A stretch of 9,040 nucleotides of DNA, taken from WTJX01 sp045106295 (GTDB lineage Bacteria > Bacteroidota > Bacteroidia > Cytophagales > JAAEPT01). Below, in pieces: positions 1 to 5,640 of the stretch (the first letter of the stretch is position 1; the number at the start of each line of letters is the position of its first letter). The position numbers and the translations under genes are program-made. The notes beneath the pieces are model-generated. The model did no database searches. It was not told the origin of the DNA and was given only the letters and a program-made list of their open reading frames with translations. The stretch is from positions 1-9,040 of the forward strand of contig JBGCEI010000147.1 of NCBI GenBank assembly GCA_045106295.1, written 5' to 3'.

Positions 1-137
1 AAGTAAAAGAGTTGACTTGTAATCTAGAGTTAAGAAAACAAATGAGCAGTAAATCATACCAAATTGCTCAGCAAAATACATGGAAAGAGACTGCTTTAAA
101 GTATGATAATTTTTTACACTCGTTAACCAATGTATAA
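1..137 (+). CDS. C-terminal end of a probable glycosyltransferase (5' truncated by window edge)
   Basis: An open frame enters from the left edge (first full codon at position 3) and ends with TAA at 135-137, giving 44 visible residues that end in NFLHSLTNV. The tail is helical and polar, with a TWKETALKY stretch. Tails with a Trp followed by A..Y are common in GT4 (GT-B fold) glycosyltransferases, where the last helix packs back on the N-terminal domain. No catalytic motif is visible, so the family rests on this tail and on the neighbours. The stop codon lies inside the next gene, whose ATG is at 130, an 8-nt overlap that suggests translational coupling. That the frame is coding is fairly secure; the product is an inference. 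Confidence 0.55.
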   Translation, partial: VKELTCNLELRKQMSSKSYQIAQQNTWKETALKYDNFLHSLTNV

Positions 138-1596
138 AAAATTTGCATTAATAGGAATTGGTAGTTTAATAGGGAAAGTAATAGGCTTACTTAGAGAAGT
201 TATATTAGCTATTTTTCTAGGTACGTCAAAAATAGTAGATGGGTATAGAGCATCATTAACTGCAACACTTTTACCTGTAAATCTATTACTTAGAGATACA
301 CTGAATGCGGGATTTATTCCAATATACTCTTCAAGATTAAAAAGGAATAAATCTATTTATTTTTTTCAGCACACTTTTATTTTACTTGTTGTTTTATCCT
401 TAATACTTACACTATTACTTATCTTATTTAGAAATGAATGGAGTAGGTTACTTGTACCTGGATTTGAAGAGCAAACTCAAAAACTGGTGACCAATTTTAT
501 CTTAGTAATGGCGCCGGGTATACCATTTTTTATTTTATCTGGTTTGTTTAGCGCTGTCGAATCCTCTAACCAGTCATATTACCTTGTTTCTTTTAGAGCA
601 TCTTTACAAAGCATAAGTCTTATTCTAGGAACACTAGGGGCGTTTTATTTTTCATCTCCTTTACTGTTAGGGGCAGGTTTTTCACTTGCTTATTTTTTAT
701 TTTTCTTTATTTCTCTCCGCCATTTATTTAATAAAAAATTTGTAACTCGAGAGTATTTTACGGCACCTTTTAATAATAATAAATTTCAAGAAAATATACG
801 ACTTCTTTTTAATACTATAAAACCCTTACTTATTTTAACGTTAATTATACAAGGAAATATTTGGGTGGAAAGAGTAACAGCATCTAACTTCGATGAAGTA
901 GGTGTTCTTGCTTCATTAGAGTTTGCACGTACCCTTGCAGAATCAGGTATTATCATAATTAGTTACCCCTTAGGTCTTATTAGCCTTTCTACGTTTAGTG
1001 GATTAACTAAAAATGACATTACTAAACAGGTTGTGAAAACAGTAGAATTCCAAATTCTTCTTTTTACTCCTGTAAGTATAGCTTTCATCTTCCTTTCTAA
1101 GGAGGTGGTTGAACTGATTTTTGAATATGGTTCGTTCAACTCTAAATCCACAGCTTTTACTGCTGCCATGTTAAAGAATTTTGGGTTTGGTTTAATTTTT
1201 ACCTCTATGGCATATTACCTCGTTAAAGTTTATAATGCTATCCATCAAAATAAGAAAGTACTTCTATTTACAGCAGTTGCACTATTCATTCAAATAGGTA
1301 TAAACGTATGTTTAAAAGATCGTATAGGAAGTACCGTCATGGCTTTAAGTAATAGCATATATGGTATGGTATTGTTTTTATTATTTGGTATTGATTTAAA
1401 GCTTTTTTCAATGGTTGAAAAAAAGCTTTTGTTAAACTGTGCTTTATGTGTAGTTCTATTTGTAACATTTTATTATCTGTTTTTGATTGAAATAGAGGGC
1501 AATGTATTAAAGCTTGTCTTATTTTTGTTCTTTTGGTTGGCAGTATCTTTATTGAACCCTTATATTCGAAAGAAAATATACAGCTTAAAAAAATGA
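130..1596 (+). CDS. MurJ/MviN-family lipid-linked glycan flippase
   Basis: This 488-residue, very hydrophobic protein belongs to the MurJ/MviN branch of the MOP superfamily (E. coli MurJ is 511 residues). It should sit in the inner membrane and flip an undecaprenyl-linked saccharide to the periplasm. Residues 19-67 contain the family pattern: GLLRE (R22), D37, LLPVNLLLRD (R55), then AGFIPIYSS. FARTL (R267) lines up with the cavity arginine of MurJ TM8. LIFEYGSF at 329-336 matches the family's LFxRGxF block. Lys16 occupies the place of MurJ Arg18. The many Leu/Phe/Ile-rich segments fit about 12-14 membrane passes. The ATG at 130 overlaps the upstream stop by 8 nt, and the TGA at 1594-1596 overlaps the next start as ATGA. 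Lying between glycosyltransferase genes, it more likely serves a surface or exopolysaccharide than peptidoglycan, so I give no murJ symbol. The family is secure; the substrate is inferred. Confidence 0.88.
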   Translation: MYKKFALIGIGSLIGKVIGLLREVILAIFLGTSKIVDGYRASLTATLLPVNLLLRDTLNAGFIPIYSSRLKRNKSIYFFQHTFILLVVLSLILTLLLILFRNEWSRLLVPGFEEQTQKLVTNFILVMAPGIPFFILSGLFSAVESSNQSYYLVSFRASLQSISLILGTLGAFYFSSPLLLGAGFSLAYFLFFFISLRHLFNKKFVTREYFTAPFNNNKFQENIRLLFNTIKPLLILTLIIQGNIWVERVTASNFDEVGVLASLEFARTLAESGIIIISYPLGLISLSTFSGLTKNDITKQVVKTVEFQILLFTPVSIAFIFLSKEVVELIFEYGSFNSKSTAFTAAMLKNFGFGLIFTSMAYYLVKVYNAIHQNKKVLLFTAVALFIQIGINVCLKDRIGSTVMALSNSIYGMVLFLLFGIDLKLFSMVEKKLLLNCALCVVLFVTFYYLFLIEIEGNVLKLVLFLFFWLAVSLLNPYIRKKIYSLKK

Positions 1597-2774
1597 CACC
1601 ATCTACACATGATATCGTTCTTCTTTCAACAGCTGACTGGGACAACCCTTTCTGGACGAACAAACAGCATGTTGCTAAAGAATTAGAAAAAAAGGGTTTT
1701 CGTATACTGTATATTGAGTCAGTAGGTATTCGCAAGCCAAGTGTTAAATCGCAAGATGTATTACGAATTATAAGGCGAATTATAAAGGGAGTACGTCCTC
1801 CCAAAAAAGTAAGTAGTAATATTTATGTATGGTCACCTTTAAGTATTCCGTTTAGAAGATATACTCTTGTTAACTGGCTAAACAAACAGCTATTTAATTG
1901 TTTATTATCAATTTATAAAAGAACGGTCTTATCAAAGAAAAAGAAAAAAGTATTATGGACTTACTTACCTATTACAAAACAGTACATTCAACCCAAAAAA
2001 TTTGATTTATCAGTATACCATTGCGTAGACGATATAAGTGCTCAGCCAAGAATGCCTGTAGATCTGATTAATGTCCAAGAAAAATTATTGACCCAAGAAG
2101 TAGACTATGTTTTTACAACAGCTCCTTCATTGCAAGAAAAATGTAGCGTCTGGAATGATAACACTTTTTTTTTCCCAAATGTTGCTGATTATGATCACTT
2201 TTCATCTGCTCTTTCTGAAGAATGTCATATACCAGATGATATTAAAGCTATTCCTAACCCTAAAGTAGGGTTTATAGGAGCAATTAGTTCATATAAGCTA
2301 AATTTTGAGTTAATAGCTTATACAGCACAAGAGCTGCCAGATACTTCATTTGTATTTATTGGCAAAGTAGGTGAAGGAGACCCCTTAACATCTATAGATA
2401 CACTTCAAAGCCTTAAAAATGTGCACTTTGTTGGTCCAAGAGAATATAAGCTCTTACCTAATTACTTAAAAGATATGGATGCCATGTTGTTACCAAATAA
2501 TATTAATCAGTACACTACTTCTATGTTCCCTATGAAGTTCTTTGAATATCTAGCAGCTGGCAAACCGATTGTTTCAGTCGACTTACCAGCAATAAAAGAA
2601 CACAGTAAATACTACTATGTATCAGAGGACTATTCGTCTTTTGTTAAAAATGTACAAAAAGCTATTTTCGAAAAACGAGAAAATGAGCAAAATAACAGTG
2701 ATTACGCCAAACAGTTTACTTACACCAACAGAATGGAAAAGATGCTAGAAGTAATTAATAGAAAAACGGTATAG
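1593..2774 (+). CDS. GT4-type (GT-B fold) glycosyltransferase, TuaH-like
   Basis: The 393-residue product probably transfers a sugar from a nucleotide donor to a lipid-linked acceptor on the cytoplasmic face of the membrane. Near the N-terminus, STADWDNPFWTNKQH (13-27) is followed by GFRILYIES, a pattern seen in TuaH-like bacterial glycosyltransferases. YHCVDD lies at 142-147 and marks the end of the N-terminal domain. The C-terminal Rossmann domain begins at GFIGAIS (226-232), and FPMKFFEYLAAGKPIVS (312-328) is the GT4 donor-binding block, with E318 in the usual conserved place. I chose the ATG at 1593 because it overlaps the flippase stop as ATGA and comes just before the conserved N-terminus. 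An upstream ATG at 1533 would add 20 residues that lie entirely inside the flippase gene. No Shine-Dalgarno is visible. The sugar and linkage cannot be read from the sequence. The gene is the last + strand gene before a convergent junction. Confidence 0.88.
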   Translation: MTPSTHDIVLLSTADWDNPFWTNKQHVAKELEKKGFRILYIESVGIRKPSVKSQDVLRIIRRIIKGVRPPKKVSSNIYVWSPLSIPFRRYTLVNWLNKQLFNCLLSIYKRTVLSKKKKKVLWTYLPITKQYIQPKKFDLSVYHCVDDISAQPRMPVDLINVQEKLLTQEVDYVFTTAPSLQEKCSVWNDNTFFFPNVADYDHFSSALSEECHIPDDIKAIPNPKVGFIGAISSYKLNFELIAYTAQELPDTSFVFIGKVGEGDPLTSIDTLQSLKNVHFVGPREYKLLPNYLKDMDAMLLPNNINQYTTSMFPMKFFEYLAAGKPIVSVDLPAIKEHSKYYYVSEDYSSFVKNVQKAIFEKRENEQNNSDYAKQFTYTNRMEKMLEVINRKTV

Positions 2775-2802
2775 TATGCTATTGTAAAGAAATAGTTAGG
2801 CA

Positions 2803-3810
2803 CTACTTAGTGTATTCTTTATACCACTTTACAAACTCTCCAATTCCATCTTCTAAAGAAGTATTTGGTTTAAAGTCTACATAATCTTCTAGTGCAGTAA
2901 CATCAGCATAGGTTTCAGGTACATCTCCTGGTTGTAAAGGAAGAAAGTCTTTTTTTGCTACTTGACCTAGATTTTCTTCTAATATTTCAATGTAACGCAT
3001 TAAACTCTCAGGTCTGTTGTTTCCAATGTTAAATACTTGGTAGGGAGCAGAGCTAGTAGCAGGGTCTGCTTTTTTTGCATCCCAATTTTCATTTTTAACT
3101 GGAGGCTTTGGTAATAAACGAACAATCCCTTCCACGATATCATCTACATAGGTAAAGTCTCTTCTCATATTTCCATTATTGAATACTTTGATTGGCTCAC
3201 CTTTCAAGATAGCATCAGCAAATAGGAATAACGCCATGTCTGGTCGTCCCCACGGGCCATATACTGTAAAGAACCGAAGACCAGTAGTAGGAACATTGTA
3301 CAAATGAGAATAGGTATGTGCCATCAATTCATTTGCTTTTTTTGTTGCTGCATACAAAGATACTGGATGGTCTACGCTATCATTTACAGAAAAAGGCATC
3401 TTAGTATTCCCTCCATAAACAGAAGAAGAAGAAGCATATACTAAATGTTCTACCGGATAATGCCTACAAGCTTCTAATATATTCAAATAACCAGTTACAT
3501 TGCTATCTAGGTAAGCATATGGGTTTTCGATGGAATAACGAACCCCTGCTTGAGCTGCAAGATTCATAACTAGTTGAGGGCGCTCTTTTTCAAATAGAGT
3601 ATGAATGGCTTCCTTATCCTGTAATTGTGCTTTGTGAAAAGAAAATGATTTATTACTACTTAATTGCGCCAGTCTTTTCTTTTTTAGTTCAACATCGTAG
3701 TAGTCATTAAGGTCATCGATACCTACTACTTTATATCCATCTTTAAGAAGACGCTTACTTAGGTGAAACCCAATAAAACCCGCTGCACCAGTAACTAGTA
3801 TTTTTTTCAT
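2803..3810 (-). CDS. UDP-glucuronate 4-epimerase-type NAD-dependent epimerase (extended SDR)
   Basis: This is a 335-residue cytoplasmic extended SDR enzyme, the normal full length for the family. The NAD site is GAAGFIG (8-14), followed by the acidic turn GIDDLNDYYD (30-39). QAGVRYSIENP (87-97), the Ser-rich ASSSSVYG (126-133) and the catalytic YxxxK (Y153, K157) follow in order. RFFTVYGPWGRPDMA (179-193) and RRDFTYVDDIV (216-226) are hallmarks of the UDP-glucuronate 4-epimerase (LspL/CapI/GAE) branch, which interconverts UDP-GlcA and UDP-GalA. The ATG at 3810 begins directly at MKKILVTGAAG, leaving no doubt about the start. It lies 75-77 bp downstream of the dehydrogenase on the same strand, and the two are probably one transcription unit. 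Given that partner, the real substrate could be an N-acetylated uronate. The 3' end faces the glycosyltransferase across only 28 bp. Confidence 0.9.
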   Translation of the reverse strand: MKKILVTGAAGFIGFHLSKRLLKDGYKVVGIDDLNDYYDVELKKKRLAQLSSNKSFSFHKAQLQDKEAIHTLFEKERPQLVMNLAAQAGVRYSIENPYAYLDSNVTGYLNILEACRHYPVEHLVYASSSSVYGGNTKMPFSVNDSVDHPVSLYAATKKANELMAHTYSHLYNVPTTGLRFFTVYGPWGRPDMALFLFADAILKGEPIKVFNNGNMRRDFTYVDDIVEGIVRLLPKPPVKNENWDAKKADPATSSAPYQVFNIGNNRPESLMRYIEILEENLGQVAKKDFLPLQPGDVPETYADVTALEDYVDFKPNTSLEDGIGEFVKWYKEYTK

Positions 3811-3815
3811 AACGA

Positions 3816-3828
3816 ACGATTCAATCGT
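3816..3828. other. 13-bp perfect palindrome upstream of the epimerase start
   Basis: ACGATT-C-AATCGT is a perfect inverted repeat around a single central base, ending 5 nt before the epimerase ATG (minus strand). It could form a 5-bp hairpin with a 3-nt loop in the mRNA, or be a small operator. Its size is near what chance allows in AT-rich DNA, so function is doubtful. The rest of the gap between the two minus-strand genes shows nothing I can name. Confidence 0.25.
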
Positions 3829-3885
3829 GAAAGCTTAAAGATAATGGATTATTGAAAAACTACCTGTAAAACTATAGTCTATTAT

Positions 3886-5133
3886 TTATAACCTTTCGTC
3901 AACCAAATTTTTATCCCAAATACCTTTTAAATCGAATACAGCTGTATTTGATTTTTTAACAGCGTCTAAATCAAAAGAAACGAACTCTTTGTGAGGTACT
4001 GCTAATAATATAGCATCATATTGTGCGTCAAGAGAGGAAATGAGATTTATTCCATATGCTGCCTTTACTTCTTCAGCATTAGCATGAGGGTCATAGACAT
4101 CAACTTTCGTGTGAAACGAAATTAATTCATTTACTACATCGACTACCTTTGAGTTACGAATGTCAGGACAATTTTCTTTGAAAGTGATTCCTAATACTAA
4201 GATTTTGGCTCCTTTTACTTGATTTCCTTTTTTGATTAATAGCTTAATAATTCTATTAGCTACATAGGCTCCCATGCCGTCATTTATCTTTCGTCCAGAT
4301 AAAATTACTTCAGGAATATATCCAATAGACTCAGCTTTGTGAGTGAGGTAATAAGGGTCTACACCAATACAATGTCCACCTACTAAACCTGGCTTAAAAG
4401 GAAGGAAATTCCATTTAGTTCCTGCGGCTTCTAACACATCTTGAGTATCGAGCGATAGTTTATCAAATAAAATAGCAAGCTCATTTACAAAGGCAATGTT
4501 TAAATCTCGCTGTGCATTTTCAATTACTTTGGCTGCTTCTGCCACTCGAATACTAGGAGCTAAATGTGTTCCAGCTGTAATGATATCTTGGTACAGTTCA
4601 TTTACTTCTATTCCAATTTCTTCTGTGCTCCCCGATGTTACTTTTTTAATATCTGAGATTCGGTGCTTTTTATCTCCAGGATTGATGCGTTCGGGGGAAT
4701 ACCCACAGTAAAAATCAGTATTGTAAATCAACCCACTTTCTTTTTCTAAAACAGGAACGCATACCTCTTCCGTACAACCTGGATAAACAGTAGATTCATA
4801 AATAACGATATCTCCTTTTTTAAGAACACTTCCAATAGCTGTCGACGCCGATAGTAAAGGAGAAAGGTCAGGCTCTTTAGATAACGTAATAGGTGTAGGT
4901 ACTGTAACTATAAATATTGTACAATCTGCAATGTCAGCTAACTGGTTTGTGAAAGTCAGCTGATTCGCTTCTTTAAGTTCTTCTTTATCTACTTCTAAGG
5001 TGTGGTCTATACCATTAGATAAATCATTTATCCTTGACTGGTTGATATCAAACCCAACAATCGAGCGTTTTTTCCCAAAAGCTACTGCCAATGGCAAGCC
5101 TACATAACCTAAACCAATTACTGCTATTTTCAT
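3886..5133 (-). CDS. tviB: TviB/WbpO-type UDP-N-acetylhexosamine 6-dehydrogenase
   Basis: The product (415 residues from the chosen start) oxidises the C6 hydroxyl of a UDP-sugar in two NAD+-dependent steps to the uronate. The NAD fold opens with GLGYVG (7-12) and GFD (27-29). YESTVYPGCTEE (112-123), YSPERINPGDKKHR (145-158) and AEAAKVIEN (198-206) follow. The catalytic cysteine is C255 in GGHCIGVDPYYL, and FKENCPDIRNSK is at 318-329. From memory of the family, these blocks match Salmonella TviB and Pseudomonas WbpO more closely than UDP-glucose dehydrogenase, so the likely substrate is UDP-GlcNAc or UDP-GalNAc. Alternative starts are the ATG at 5142 (adds MRK) and a TTG at 5151. I chose the ATG at 5133 because the glycine-rich loop normally begins within about ten residues of Met. 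The gene is first in a probable two-gene unit with the epimerase and diverges from secA. No missing key residue was seen. Confidence 0.92.
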   Translation of the reverse strand: MKIAVIGLGYVGLPLAVAFGKKRSIVGFDINQSRINDLSNGIDHTLEVDKEELKEANQLTFTNQLADIADCTIFIVTVPTPITLSKEPDLSPLLSASTAIGSVLKKGDIVIYESTVYPGCTEEVCVPVLEKESGLIYNTDFYCGYSPERINPGDKKHRISDIKKVTSGSTEEIGIEVNELYQDIITAGTHLAPSIRVAEAAKVIENAQRDLNIAFVNELAILFDKLSLDTQDVLEAAGTKWNFLPFKPGLVGGHCIGVDPYYLTHKAESIGYIPEVILSGRKINDGMGAYVANRIIKLLIKKGNQVKGAKILVLGITFKENCPDIRNSKVVDVVNELISFHTKVDVYDPHANAEEVKAAYGINLISSLDAQYDAILLAVPHKEFVSFDLDAVKKSNTAVFDLKGIWDKNLVDERL

Positions 5134-5255
5134 TTTTCTCATTAGTATCAAGTAGTTAGTACCAAGACCATAATGCTTTTAATTATTCCCTTTTTTGATT
5201 AGGTAAGTAGAAAATATTCATTCAAGACTAATTACTTTTTACATACATGGTTTAC

Positions 5256-5435
5256 TTGTTAAACCCGGATTTTGCATTAGAATTCGTTATGAGAAGTTAA
5301 CTAGAAAGAAATCAGGGGTTTAGCTCATTTCAGCCTAGCACCGCTAGGGTTAAATTGGCTAAACTAGCAAAGCGACTGATTTGCAGATAGTTAGATTCGG
5401 AATAGACTCTCTAATGCATATTTCGGGTTAAACAA
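5256..5435. repeat. 180-bp imperfect palindrome, MITE-like / fold-back element
   Basis: The outer arms 5256-5281 and 5410-5435 are inverted copies, matching at 22 of 26 positions without a gap. The shared core is TGCATTAGA, preceded by AACCCG. Symmetry about the same axis continues inward, with TAACTA (5298-5303) against TAGTTA (5388-5393) and AAATCAG (5309-5315) against CTGATTT (5376-5382). A nested hairpin fills the centre. TTAA occurs at both boundaries (5259-5262 and 5428-5431) and could be a target duplication, although the two copies are one base off the symmetry axis. There is no transposase in it, and its only reading frames are tiny. This architecture fits a non-autonomous insertion element that would be moved by a transposase elsewhere in the genome. 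Copy number cannot be judged from one window, so the mobile-element reading is inference while the palindrome itself is seen directly. Confidence 0.65.
5318..5364. repeat. Central hairpin of the palindromic element
   Basis: GTTTAGC (5318-5324) pairs with GCTAAAC (5358-5364), ATTT (5327-5330) lies opposite AAAT, and the tip is a perfect 6-bp stem, CCTAGC (5334-5339) with GCTAGG (5343-5348), around the 3-nt loop ACC. Its axis is shifted about 4-5 bp from that of the outer arms, because the right side has a longer unpaired stretch (5365-5375). It would fold in RNA from either strand. Confidence 0.6.
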
Positions 5436-5579
5436 CAAACTCATTCGCTAAGATACATTCTTTCAAAAGACTGTACAATAGCCAATAGCATAAACTCATA
5501 TTGTTTGTGTGCCCTTGAAATCAGTCAATCTGTCATTTATTTTCTAGTGGAATAAACTTTGTTTAAGAAATAGCTTCGT

Positions 5580-5622
5580 GAGGTAAAGCACGTTATTGAA
5601 AAACGTGTATCTTTACCACCTC
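5580..5622 (+). promoter_or_regulatory. Stem-loop in the predicted secA leader
   Basis: GGTAAAG (5582-5588) pairs perfectly with CTTTACC (5611-5617), and directly above it CACGTT (5589-5594) pairs with AACGTG (5602-5607), closing a 7-nt loop (ATTGAAA). A 3-nt bulge (TAT) sits on the 3' side, and the base can be extended by GAG with CTC. That is 13 paired bases in a very AT-rich gap. The structure ends 18 nt before the secA ATG and has no T-run after it, so it does not look like an intrinsic terminator. A role in secA translation or mRNA stability is plausible but inferred. Confidence 0.5.
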
Positions 5623-5640
5623 TAAAATTATGAGCAGATT

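Larger units (their letters stand above)
5134..5640. other. Non-coding gap between the divergent dehydrogenase and secA genes
   Basis: About 500 bp without a convincing gene on either strand. It must contain the promoters of both divergent genes. I could not find a clean Bacteroidota promoter (TTG about 20 bp upstream of TAnnTTTG). Two near-misses with one extra base, TATTGTTTG (5499-5507) and TAAACTTTG (5553-5561), have no well-placed TTG. The gap holds a 180-bp imperfect palindrome (5256-5435) and a stem-loop just before secA (5580-5622), each annotated separately. The remaining parts (5143-5255 and 5436-5579) show nothing more. Confidence 0.8.

Noticed and set aside
963..1169. Short minus-strand open frame inside the flippase gene
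   Set aside because: It is a shadow of a well-supported gene, with no motif and no start context of its own.
1533..1592. Upstream ATG extending the glycosyltransferase by 20 residues
   Set aside because: The extension lies wholly inside the flippase gene and precedes the conserved N-terminal block. The ATGA overlap at 1593 is the better start.
1337..1804. Open frame of 155 codons on the minus strand
   Set aside because: It lies antisense across the flippase-glycosyltransferase junction. Its translation has no recognisable motif, while both overlapped + strand genes have clear family motifs.
2771..2812. Bidirectional terminator between the convergent glycosyltransferase and epimerase genes
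   Set aside because: Only two tiny AT-rich palindromes are present (ATAG-TATG-CTAT at 2771-2782 and CACT-ACTT-AGTG at 2801-2812), and neither has a U-tract on a usable side. That is too weak to call.
4496..4711. Short + strand open frame inside the dehydrogenase gene
   Set aside because: It is antisense to conserved catalytic blocks of the dehydrogenase, and its product resembles nothing known.
5247..5300. 17-codon frame starting ATGGTTTAC in the left arm of the palindrome
   Set aside because: It is very short, has no ribosome-binding site or signal-like features, and its sequence is explained by the inverted repeat.
5256..5435. Integron attC site
   Set aside because: GTTAAAC at 5427-5433 fits the GTTRRRY core, but the left partner GTTAAAC (5258-5264) does not fit RYYYAAC. 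There is no integrase or cassette array, and the arms are longer and more symmetric than a usual attC site.
5553..5561. TAAACTTTG as a -7 promoter element for secA
   Set aside because: It has three rather than two bases between TA and TTTG, and there is no TTG at the expected -33 distance. TATTGTTTG at 5499-5507 fails in the same way.
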